Origin: VXYL01 sp965116935
GTDB taxonomy: Bacteria > Pseudomonadota > Gammaproteobacteria > Pseudomonadales > Azotimanducaceae
DNA: 64,000 nt
Reading direction: 5' to 3'
Assembly: GCA_965116935.1 (NCBI GenBank)
Contig: OZ220737.1
Span: 2,604,001-2,668,000 of the forward strand
In this document: positions 1 to 7,041 of the stretch, piece after piece
Layout: every line of letters begins with the position of its first letter
Numbering within the stretch: position 1 is the first letter of the stretch
The notes under the pieces: model-generated
What the model was told of the DNA's origin: nothing
What the model saw: only the letters and a program-made list of their open reading frames with translations
Database searches by the model: none
Position numbers and translations under genes: made by a program

Positions 1-1
1 G

Positions 2-2185
2 GCATTGAGCGAGTTCCAGGTGGCTGGCTTGCCCACCAACGTCGACCAGTTGCGCGCCATCCTCACGCACGACGAATTGCGTGGCGGCGACGCCCGCACG
101 AGCCTGCTCGCGGAGCATCCGCAACTGCTGAACGGGAGCGCGTCGGGGTTGCCAACCGGGGCGCCTCTTGAGCTCCTCAACCGACAGACTCCGTCGCTTA
201 GCGGTGCGGCAACGACGGTACAGCCGCCGGCCCCCACGGCGGCCTCACTGCAAGTGGCTCCGGGCGATCGCGGCGTGGACTGTCCCATGGCCAGCACGGT
301 GGTGGAACTGCGCGTCGAAAAAGGCGACAACGTGGCCATCGGCGATGTCCTGCTGATCGTCAGCGCCATGAAGATGGAAACCAACATCACGGCGCCCTGC
401 GCTGGCGAGATCACCGGCTTGCAGGAACTCTCCCCCGGAGACGCTGTGGGCGCGGGGCAGATCGTCGCCGCCATCGCACCTCTCGATGGCGATGCCGAAG
501 CCGCAGCCTCCGCATCCGGAGCCCAGACGTGGCAGCCGCTTCTCGACGAGGTGGCGACGCTGCAGTCCCTGGCTTTGAAGCGCCTCGCGCCGGACTCGGA
601 CGAACCGGGCGTCGTGCGCCAGCGCAGCCGCGGCAAGCTCAACTGCAGGGAACGCATTGACCTTTTGCTCGACGACGGCTCCTTCCGCGAGGTGGGCAGC
701 GTCACCGGCTTCGCCACCCACGACGAATACGGCGACATCGTGGCCTTCACCCCGGCCAACCACGTCGGTGGCTGGGGCACCATCGCCCGCCGCAATGCCA
801 TCGTCTGCGCCGATGACTTTACTTCCCGAGGCGGCCATGCCGACGGCGCCATCGGCGCCAAGAGCGGCTACCTGGACCGCCTTTCCCTGGAAATGCGTTG
901 CCCCTCCATCCGCCTTCTCGACGGCTCCTCCGGCGGCGGCAGCGTCGCCGCAATGGTTCCGCAGCAGAAGAAGGAGGGCGAAAGCAACGCCCAGGAAAGC
1001 AAGGGCGCCATCAAGGCCGGGCGGCCGCGCGTGGCTGGCGGTGGTGGCTCGTTCCTGCCGGGACACCTCGGCAGCACCATGTACACCGAGCAGCTCAGCA
1101 CCGTGCCGGTGGTGAACATGCTGCTTGGCAGTGTGGTGGGAATCGGCGCAGCCAAGGCGGTGCTCGGCCACTTCTCCGTGATGGTGCGCGACATCGCGCA
1201 GTTGTTCGTGGCCGGGCCGCCGGTGGTGAGCCACGCGATGGGCTACGACATCACCAAGGAAGACCTCGGCGACTGGCGCATCCACTGCACCAACGGCTCG
1301 GTGGATAACCTGGCCGAGTCGGAAGAGGAGGCGGCGGCGATGGTGCGACGTTTCCTGTCGTATTTGCCGTCGTCCGTGTACGAGACGCCGCCGGTGCTTG
1401 CCGACTCGGGCGACTCGCGCACCCGCCGCGAGGAGGAGCTCTTCCACCTGATCCCGCGCAAGCGCACCACCACCTTCAACATGCGCCGCGCCATAGAACT
1501 GATGGCGGACACCGGCTCCTTCTTCGAGATCGGTGCGCTCTGGGGCACGGATCAGATCGTGGGCCTTGCCCGCTTCAACGGCCATCCTGTGGGCGTCATC
1601 GCCTCCGACAGCCAGCATGTCAACGGCGGCGCGCTCACGGCGGACGGCTGCGACAAGCTCATCCGCCACCTCGACATGTGCGACCTGTTCCACCTGCCGG
1701 TCTTGAACCTGGTGGACAACCCCGGCTTCGCGGTGGGGCTCGAGCACGAGGTGGCCGGCACCATCCGCAAGGGCGGCGAGTGGATGGTGGCCTTTTCGCA
1801 GGTGCGAACACCGATCTTCACGGTGGTGATGCGGCGCAGCTTCGGCGTCGCCGGCAACAACTACGCGACGCCGCGGTCACAACCCTCCATGCGCGTGGCC
1901 TGGCCAGCGGCAGATGTCGGCGGCATCCCGCCCGAAGGCGGCATCGAAGCGGCCTACAAGCGACAACTGGCGGAAGCCGAGGATCCGGTGGCCCTCCGGG
2001 CGGAACTCGAGGCCCGCATCGAAAGCGTGCGCGGGCCACTCGGCCCCCTCTCGAAGTTCCAGATCGAGGAGATGATCGATCCCCGCGACACCCGCCGCCA
2101 CATCTGCGACTGGATCGACATGGCCTACCGAATCGTCAACCAACCAGGACATTTGGCGCCCCGGCCCTTGCAGTTCCGTCCGTAG
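2..2185 (+). CDS. Biotin-dependent acyl-CoA carboxylase fusion (BC C-terminus, biotinyl domain, carboxyltransferase), 5' partial
   Basis: The frame is open at the left edge, so the N-terminal biotin carboxylase part lies outside the window. The first ~45 visible residues resemble the end of a biotin carboxylase domain (FQVAGLPTNVDQLRAIL). A biotinyl carrier domain follows with the lysine motif AMKMET about 123 residues in. From about residue 200 to the end is a crotonase-fold carboxyltransferase domain of the propionyl/acetyl-CoA carboxylase beta type, with glycine-rich SSGGGS and GNNYATPRSQ segments. Known family members carboxylate acyl-CoA using biotin and bicarbonate; all three activities on one chain matches the single-chain acyl-CoA carboxylases. 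The substrate cannot be read from the sequence. It ends in TAG about 40 bp before a palindromic element. Confidence 0.9.
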   Translation, partial: ALSEFQVAGLPTNVDQLRAILTHDELRGGDARTSLLAEHPQLLNGSASGLPTGAPLELLNRQTPSLSGAATTVQPPAPTAASLQVAPGDRGVDCPMASTVVELRVEKGDNVAIGDVLLIVSAMKMETNITAPCAGEITGLQELSPGDAVGAGQIVAAIAPLDGDAEAAASASGAQTWQPLLDEVATLQSLALKRLAPDSDEPGVVRQRSRGKLNCRERIDLLLDDGSFREVGSVTGFATHDEYGDIVAFTPANHVGGWGTIARRNAIVCADDFTSRGGHADGAIGAKSGYLDRLSLEMRCPSIRLLDGSSGGGSVAAMVPQQKKEGESNAQESKGAIKAGRPRVAGGGGSFLPGHLGSTMYTEQLSTVPVVNMLLGSVVGIGAAKAVLGHFSVMVRDIAQLFVAGPPVVSHAMGYDITKEDLGDWRIHCTNGSVDNLAESEEEAAAMVRRFLSYLPSSVYETPPVLADSGDSRTRREEELFHLIPRKRTTTFNMRRAIELMADTGSFFEIGALWGTDQIVGLARFNGHPVGVIASDSQHVNGGALTADGCDKLIRHLDMCDLFHLPVLNLVDNPGFAVGLEHEVAGTIRKGGEWMVAFSQVRTPIFTVVMRRSFGVAGNNYATPRSQPSMRVAWPAADVGGIPPEGGIEAAYKRQLAEAEDPVALRAELEARIESVRGPLGPLSKFQIEEMIDPRDTRRHICDWIDMAYRIVNQPGHLAPRPLQFRP

Positions 2186-2223
2186 GAGGCGTCTTCACGC
2201 ACATACGTATCCCCTTCGCCCCT

Positions 2224-2429
2224 TAGCCCGCATTTCTCACCAGCCCTCTACTGCGGACGACGATGCACTCGCTGTGGCTGCGCAAGTGCTCGCCTGTCCT
2301 TCGGACAGGTTCGCTCCAGCCGGCTCGACATAGTGCCCGGCTATGCCTTCGCCGTCTTCCGCTCCGTGCCCGCAGCCACAGCGGCGCCTCGTCGCCCTCG
2401 CTACGAGGCCTGGTGAGAAATGCGGGCTA
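2224..2429. repeat. 206-bp MITE-like element with 20-bp perfect terminal inverted repeats
   Basis: The ends are exact inverted copies: TAGCCCGCATTTCTCACCAG at 2224-2243 and its reverse complement at 2410-2429. The interior has no credible gene and contains a small hairpin (CCTGTCC TTC GGACAGG near 2295). The size, perfect ends and lack of coding capacity fit a non-autonomous transposable element, but no autonomous partner is visible here. It sits in the gap after the carboxylase gene, and an IS lies 2 bp beyond its right end. Confidence 0.7.
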
Positions 2430-2483
2430 GGCCTACCCATGCCCCACAAATAGCACTGGACATTCGCATGCGGCGCGCCCATT

Positions 2484-3398
2484 GTGTGGGCGGTGGAGAC
2501 ACAGCATCAGATCAAGCGCTGCCTGAGCACGGTCGAGTCGGTGGCACGGGTGTCGGCGATGATCGAGTCGGCGCCGGGGATTCACCGGACGGAGCTGGCG
2601 CGTGGGGTATGCGAGGAGTTCGGTTTCCGCGACGCACGCGGCCGGCCGCAGACGAGCGGTTGCCTGGCGGCACTTCGTGGCCTGGAGCGGGGCGGGTTGC
2701 TGCGGCTTCCGGCGGCGCGGACGGGCGGCGGCAGTTGCGTGCGCGGGGGGCCGCCGTTGGTGGTGGCCCCGGCCGGGGGGGTGCCGAAGACAGCGGGTCA
2801 GGTGAGCGGACTGTGGCTGGCGCCGGTCGAGAGCGTCGAGCATCGGGCGGTGTGGCACGGTCTGCTGGCGCGCGAGCATCCGCGCGGCGCGGGGCCGCTG
2901 GTGGGTTGTCAGCTGCGCTATCTGGTGGGTTCCGATCATGGCTGGCTGGGCGCGGCGGGGTTTGCGTCGGCGGCGCTGCACCTGTCGGCGCGGGATCGCT
3001 GGATCGGCTGGGACGCGACGACTCGGCGCGCGCACCTGCATCGGGTGGTGGGGCTGTCGCGGTTTCTGATCCGGGCGGGCGTCGACTGCCGCAACCTGGC
3101 CTCGCACGTGCTCGGGCAGTTGCTGCGCCGGCTGCCGGCGGACTTCGAGGCGCGCTACGGCCATGTGCCGTATCTGGTGGAGACGTTTGTGGACGGGGCG
3201 CACGACGGCGCCAGTCTGCGGGCGTCGAACTGGCGGCGGCTGGGGGAGACGGCGGGGCGGGGTCGGCAGGATCGGGGCAACGCGGCGCTGGCGGGTCGCA
3301 AGCGGGTGTATGTTTGCGAACTGACGGCCGACTGGCGTTGGCGTCGGCGCCGCGCCGGCGCTGGCGACGGATCCGCTGGCGCCCGGCGAGGGTCTTGA
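2484..3398 (+). CDS. DUF4338 (DruA-like) protein of the IS
   Basis: This is a 304-residue protein from a GTG start. The central and C-terminal parts match the DUF4338 pattern known from Druantia DruA and from IS-encoded proteins: LVGCQLRYLVGS, HGWLGAAGF, RDRWIGWD, SRFLIR, then YLVETFVD and ASNWRRLGET. The N-terminal ~90 residues look like a helix-turn-helix region. Related elements carry this domain fused in front of a Tn5-like transposase. Here the frame runs out at the point where the fusion should continue (residues after KRVYVCELTADW), and the transposase continues in another frame. The name DruA reflects domain similarity only; within an IS it is probably part of the transposition machinery, not an antiphage gene. 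Confidence 0.75.
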   Translation: MWAVETQHQIKRCLSTVESVARVSAMIESAPGIHRTELARGVCEEFGFRDARGRPQTSGCLAALRGLERGGLLRLPAARTGGGSCVRGGPPLVVAPAGGVPKTAGQVSGLWLAPVESVEHRAVWHGLLAREHPRGAGPLVGCQLRYLVGSDHGWLGAAGFASAALHLSARDRWIGWDATTRRAHLHRVVGLSRFLIRAGVDCRNLASHVLGQLLRRLPADFEARYGHVPYLVETFVDGAHDGASLRASNWRRLGETAGRGRQDRGNAALAGRKRVYVCELTADWRWRRRRAGAGDGSAGARRGS

Positions 3399-4818
3399 CG
3401 CGGGTCAGTGGGCGGCGAACGAGTTCGGCGGCGCGCCGCTGGGGGATGCCCGGCTGAGCGCGCGGCTGGTGCAGGCGGCGGCGCTGATGGGGGCGGATCC
3501 GGCGGCGTCGCTGCCGGCCGCGGCGAAGGGGGATCGAGCGACGATCAAGGGCTACTGCCGGTTCATCGACCGGCCGGACGACAGCGACACGGCGGTGACG
3601 GCGGCGAACATCCTGCGGCCGCACCGCGAGCGCACGCTGCGTCGCATGCGCGCGGAGGCGACGGTGCTGTGCGTCCAGGACGGCACGGACCTGAACTTCG
3701 CCACCCGGCCGGGGTGCGACGGTCTGGGGGTGATCGGCGGCAACCAGACCGGCGCGCAGACCCGGGGCCTGCATCTGCACTCGACCCTGGCGGTGACGCC
3801 GTCGGGGGTGCCGCTGGGCGTGCTCAACGCCCGCTTCGACGCACCGGCGCCGAAGGCGAAGGCGGACAAGGCGAAGGCGACGGACGAGACACCGCCCAGG
3901 AGCGTGCGCTGGCTCGAGGCGTTTCGGGACTGCGCATCGCTGGCCGGGGAGCTCGGAGCGGGTCGGCTGGTGTGCGTGATGGATCGCGAGGCCGACGACT
4001 TCAAGGTGTACGACGAGCAGCGCGCGCATCCGGCGGTGGACGTGCTGGTGCGCGCCAACGGCCGCCGTCGCGTCGCGGGGGGGCGCTCGCTGCTCGACAC
4101 GTTGCGCGCCGCGCCCGAACGCGCCCGCGCCGTGGTCGCCGTTGACCGCCTGACCGCGCGTCCCAGGCGCAGCGGCCGTCCGGCTCGCGACGGCCGCAAG
4201 CCGCGCGCGGCGACGTTGGCGCTGCGCTCGGCCACCGTCGAACTCGCGCCCACCGGCCGCGAACACCGCGACAGGCCACCCATGCACCTGCAGGCCGTGC
4301 TGGTCGAGGAGGAACGCGACCCCGAGGACGCCCCGCCGATCCGATGGGTTCTGCTCACCACCCTCGCCGCCGACACCCCCGAGGACTGTCGGCGCATCGT
4401 CGAATACTACGCCCGGCGCTGGCGCATCGAGGACTGGCGCCGCATCCTCAAGTCCGGCTGCAAGGTCGAGCAACTCGCCAACCGCAGCGCCGAGCGCCTG
4501 ACCCGTGCCGCCGCCATCAACCTCGTCATCGCCTGGCGCATCTTCCTGATGACCCTGCTCGGGCGAGATCAACCCGACCTGCCGCCAGAGGCGATGTTCT
4601 CCGACCTCGAAATCCAGGTGCTCAAGGCGTTCGCGCATCGACACCGACGGCCCGCCCCGGACACCCTGGCACTCGCCGTGCGGCTCGTCGCCCAACTCGG
4701 CGGCTACATCTACCGACCCCGCGGCCCGCCCCCCGGCGCCAAGGTCATGTGGAGAGGCGACATCGCCCTCGCCGGCATGTGCATCGGCTTCCAACTCGCC
4801 ATGGAGCAGCATCCTTGA
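3325..4818 (+). CDS. IS4-family (Tn5-like) DDE transposase, frame-shifted relative to upstream DruA-like part
   Basis: The frame is open from 3325; the first standard start is GTG at 3469, but homologous-looking residues (ANEFGGAPLGDARLS) lie upstream of it, so the natural product probably begins earlier or is a fusion. Catalytic candidates are Asp in VQDGTDLNF, Asp in CVMDREADDF, and Glu in the IS4 signature YARRWRIEDWRRILK, which fits Y(2)R(3)E(6)K exactly. The N-terminal Tnp DNA-binding region includes the ATIKGYCRFIDRP motif. The shift from the preceding frame is +1, around 3330-3345. It may be a disabling mutation, a sequencing error or a programmed shift; no strong slippery site is evident. 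Confidence 0.85.
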   Translation, partial: RPTGVGVGAAPALATDPLAPGEGLDAGQWAANEFGGAPLGDARLSARLVQAAALMGADPAASLPAAAKGDRATIKGYCRFIDRPDDSDTAVTAANILRPHRERTLRRMRAEATVLCVQDGTDLNFATRPGCDGLGVIGGNQTGAQTRGLHLHSTLAVTPSGVPLGVLNARFDAPAPKAKADKAKATDETPPRSVRWLEAFRDCASLAGELGAGRLVCVMDREADDFKVYDEQRAHPAVDVLVRANGRRRVAGGRSLLDTLRAAPERARAVVAVDRLTARPRRSGRPARDGRKPRAATLALRSATVELAPTGREHRDRPPMHLQAVLVEEERDPEDAPPIRWVLLTTLAADTPEDCRRIVEYYARRWRIEDWRRILKSGCKVEQLANRSAERLTRAAAINLVIAWRIFLMTLLGRDQPDLPPEAMFSDLEIQVLKAFAHRHRRPAPDTLALAVRLVAQLGGYIYRPRGPPPGAKVMWRGDIALAGMCIGFQLAMEQHP

Positions 4819-5114
4819 AAACCGCACCCGCCAGTACCAAACCACGTCCCGGGCCAGAAATGGGGAATGGGTAGGGCTAGGCGGCAAAGGCCGTCTTCCT
4901 TGATCCTTTAGGCATCCGCGGCGCGGTCGCTTCCCTTGCGTAGTTCTTCACTCGCCACCTGCGAGATAGAGCATGGTTTGCGCCGTAGTAGAGACTGGCC
5001 ACGCCCTGTGCCGTAATCCGTCGCAAGTCCAGCACGAATGGCAGATTTCCTACCCCGCGCGATGGCGTTGTCCTACATTTTTTTCTTTTGGGGGGCGTTA
5101 GCGTCGGCAGTAGA

Positions 5115-5144
5115 AAGCCCGCGCACCTTGCGGTGTGCGGGCTT
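5115..5144. terminator. Strong hairpin immediately upstream of the tRNA gene
   Basis: Two 13-base arms, AAGCCCGCGCACC and GGTGTGCGGGCTT, pair across a TTGC loop with one G-T wobble. The structure resembles a bidirectional rho-independent terminator, although the T-run after it is short on both strands. It ends one base before the tRNA acceptor stem begins, which is unusually tight. The 230 bp before it (4882-5114) holds no recognisable gene. Confidence 0.5.
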
Positions 5145-5145
5145 G

Positions 5146-5247
5146 GCCCTAGTGGCGGAACTGGCAGACGCAGAGGATTCGCACTCCTCCGGCCTAGGTA
5201 GTCACAAGCTACCTGCCGTCCGGGTTCGAGTCCCGGCCCGGGCACCA
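5146..5247 (+). tRNA. Leucine-type (class II) tRNA gene with anticodon CGC and oversized variable arm
   Basis: The cloverleaf can be drawn by hand: acceptor 5146-5152 with 5237-5243, T8 and G9, D stem GCG/CGC, a perfect five-pair anticodon stem (GAGGA/TCCTC), loop TTCGCAC with anticodon CGC at 5180-5182, a T arm with TTCGAGT loop, discriminator A and encoded CCA. The D-arm sequence (GGCGGAACTGGCAGACGC) and A73 are typical of bacterial tRNA-Leu. Oddities: CGC would read the alanine codon GCG, the variable arm is about 30 nt (stems CGGC/GCCG and AGGTAG/CTACCT), and acceptor pairs 5 and 6 are T-C and A-C mismatches. Alanine identity (G3-U70) is absent. It may be a functional variant or a decayed copy. 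Confidence 0.7.
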
Positions 5248-5353
5248 ATCCCGCAGTAGAGGTCGGCCAAACCTCGACCCAACGGCTTGGATTCTGGCCT
5301 CCGGCGGGCGGTTGTCAAGCGCGAAGGCCAGCGGCCAGCCAGCGGAGGTGTGC

Positions 5354-6052
5354 ATGGGACTGCTCTGGGCGATCTATCCTGGATTTTGTCCGCTTTGTCG
5401 GAGGGCGTCGCGGCGGGCGATGGACCTTTGTGAAGCGTGCGAAGCGGCCGTGGCGTTTAACCTCGATGCTTGTCCCGTCTGCGCAACGCCGGGGCTTGGG
5501 CCCGATGTCTGCGCCGCCTGCGTCGCTTCGCCAGAGCCGTGGGGGCTGGCGGTGGCGCCATTTCTCTATGCCCCGCCGCTCAATCGGCTCGTGCTCGGCC
5601 TCAAGAACGGCAACGGGCGGATGCAGGCGCGTGTGCTCGGTGCCTTGCTGGTGCCCGCGCTGCGGCGAGCGTATGCCGGGCAAGCCCTGCCCGACGCGCT
5701 GGTTCCCGTTCCGCTAACGTGGCGTCGCCGCCGCAAACGCGGTTTCAATCAGGCTGCGCTCCTCGGCCGCGACATTTCGCGTCGCTTGGGTGTACCGCTG
5801 GCGAGCCGCCGCCTGCGCCGCATTCGCGATGCCGCACCCCAGCAAACGCTTTCGCGCAGCGCCCGTCAGCGCAACCTGCGCCGCGCCTTCTCCGCCTCAG
5901 GCATGTCCGGCACCGTGGCAATCGTCGACGACGTGATGACCACTGGCGCGACGCTGCGCGCATGCACGAATGCGGTTCTCAAGGCTGGCGCAACGGAGGT
6001 GCACGTCTGGGCCATCGCCCGCACGGTGGACGGACTGCCGCAGGTTCGGTGA
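5354..6052 (+). CDS. comF: ComF family phosphoribosyltransferase-like protein
   Basis: The N-terminus has four cysteine pairs of the ComF zinc-finger type (CPLC, CEAC, CPVC, CAAC) within the first 55 residues. A type I phosphoribosyltransferase domain follows, with the PRPP-binding signature VAIVDDVMTTGAT near the C-terminus and the conserved RRRRKRGFNQA segment. Length (232 residues) is normal. ComF proteins are linked to natural competence and DNA uptake in several bacteria. ATG 5354 is preferred because the family begins close to MGLLW; an in-frame start 42 bp upstream also exists. It ends 2 bp before the stop of the convergent LRAT-like gene. Confidence 0.9.
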   Translation: MGLLWAIYPGFCPLCRRASRRAMDLCEACEAAVAFNLDACPVCATPGLGPDVCAACVASPEPWGLAVAPFLYAPPLNRLVLGLKNGNGRMQARVLGALLVPALRRAYAGQALPDALVPVPLTWRRRRKRGFNQAALLGRDISRRLGVPLASRRLRRIRDAAPQQTLSRSARQRNLRRAFSASGMSGTVAIVDDVMTTGATLRACTNAVLKAGATEVHVWAIARTVDGLPQVR

Positions 6053-6054
6053 GG

Positions 6055-6483
6055 TCAGACAATGTCGTCGCCCTTGACGAGCCGCTTGCCGAGCGCAAAC
6101 CCCGCGGCGGCCGCGGCGGGATGGCGGGTCAGGGCGAAGGCAAGTGCGCCGACGCCAATGCCGGCGCCCCAAGAGACAAGCTGCGGGCTTTCTGCCTTGC
6201 CGGTGGCGGCGCGGGTGACGGTGTGTTCGCAGTTGTTGGTGAAAAGGTTGTAGCTGCGCCGGGGTTGGCCTTTTGCGGCATGAAGAGTGCGCAGCCGGTC
6301 GAGGCGTTCCTGGTGGCGCACATGCATGGGCTGGCCTTGGCGAAACTCGGCCTCGCTGGAGATGTGCTCGCCACGTATGGGCGTGTTGTGAAGGATGCGG
6401 TCACCCCCCAAGGCGATGCCCTTGTGCATTACAAGCCCCTTGCGACGGGCGACGATGTCGCCGGGCAGATAGCGCGCAACCAT
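6055..6483 (-). CDS. LRAT-like (permuted NlpC/P60) protein with C-terminal hydrophobic segment
   Basis: This 142-residue protein has the LRAT/H-Rev107 pattern: a histidine in GLVMHKGIALGG (His20) and the catalytic-cysteine motif NNCEHTV (Cys85). Family members are acyltransferases, phospholipases or peptidases acting near membranes. A glycine/alanine-rich hydrophobic stretch (residues ~103-130) could anchor it. The start is well supported by AAAGGAGG about 6 nt before ATG. It is convergent with comF, and no partner gene shows its substrate. Confidence 0.8.
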   Translation of the reverse strand: MVARYLPGDIVARRKGLVMHKGIALGGDRILHNTPIRGEHISSEAEFRQGQPMHVRHQERLDRLRTLHAAKGQPRRSYNLFTNNCEHTVTRAATGKAESPQLVSWGAGIGVGALAFALTRHPAAAAAGFALGKRLVKGDDIV

Positions 6484-6701
6484 GCGTAGCCTCCTTTAGG
6501 TGCTGTAAGTAAAGCAGGTTTTGGGCCATTCGGGCATGCGCGCAAGGGAATCTCCATGCGTCATTTGACCGTTTCGCAGTCGCGTCGCCTATGCAATCAC
6601 GCACTTCCGGCGGCGGCGCGGGCGAATGTCGCCAGCTATCGGCGAAATCCACCAGATGTGCGGTTTGTGCCTTTCTCGCGCTATTGCTTCCAGCGCGACA
6701 C

Positions 6702-7022
6702 TCACCGGAGGCTCCCGAGCAGGTAATCCATCGCATCTTCGAGCCGTTCCTCGTCGCAGGCGTTGCATAGGCCCTTGGCCGGCATCGCCGGCGGCATGCC
6801 CACCACGACGCTGTCGAGCAGGGCCTCCCGGCCCTTGGCGAGCCTCCCGTCCCAGGTTTCCGGGTCGCCGAACTTCGGTGCCCCCGCCACGCCCGCATGG
6901 TGGCAGGAGAAGCAGTAGCGTTCGTAGGTTTTCTTGCCGGGATGCTCGGCCACGTCCTCGCCGCCGCAGCCAACGAGCGCGAGCACGCAAGCCGCAAGTG
7001 ACCACTGCTGGAAACTCCTCAC
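6702..7022 (-). CDS. Cytochrome c5-like lipoprotein
   Basis: The 106-residue protein starts with a signal peptide ending in a lipobox (LVGC, Cys19), so it is probably tethered to a membrane facing the periplasm. The haem c motif CFSCH is at residues 37-41, and VGMPPAMPAKG supplies the likely methionine axial ligand. The CNACDEERLEDAMDYLL tail is typical of class I cytochrome c5. It should act as a small electron carrier; its redox partners are not in the window. The gene lies just downstream of the Nramp-like gene, on the same strand and 19 bp apart. Confidence 0.9.
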   Translation of the reverse strand: MRSFQQWSLAACVLALVGCGGEDVAEHPGKKTYERYCFSCHHAGVAGAPKFGDPETWDGRLAKGREALLDSVVVGMPPAMPAKGLCNACDEERLEDAMDYLLGSLR

Positions 7023-7041
7023 CGAAAATCTGCCTCCTGCC

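Larger units (their letters stand above)
2432..4875 (+). mobile_element. IS4-type insertion sequence with DruA-like and Tn5-like proteins
   Basis: The 2.44-kb element is bounded by imperfect inverted repeats: CCTACCCATGCCCCA at the left and, on the other strand at the right, CCTACCCATTCCCCA (14 of 15 match). Identical six-base GCTAGG flanks at 2426-2431 and 4876-4881 look like a target-site duplication. The left copy overlaps the last four bases of the neighbouring MITE-like element, so the IS landed at its edge. It carries two consecutive reading frames: a DUF4338/DruA-like protein and a DDE transposase. IS4-family elements usually duplicate more than six bases, so the exact boundary could shift slightly. 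Confidence 0.8.

Noticed and set aside
245..1747. 500-codon open frame on the minus strand opposite the carboxylase gene
   Set aside because: It is the antisense shadow of a conserved GC-rich gene, His/Ala/Gly-rich with no homology.
2484..3398. Reading the DruA-like gene as part of a Druantia defence locus
   Set aside because: It lies within IS boundaries with inverted repeats and target duplication, next to the DDE transposase; no druB-E genes are present.
2512..4887. 791-codon minus-strand open frame across the IS
   Set aside because: A composition artefact opposite the DruA-like and transposase genes, which have clear family motifs on the plus strand.
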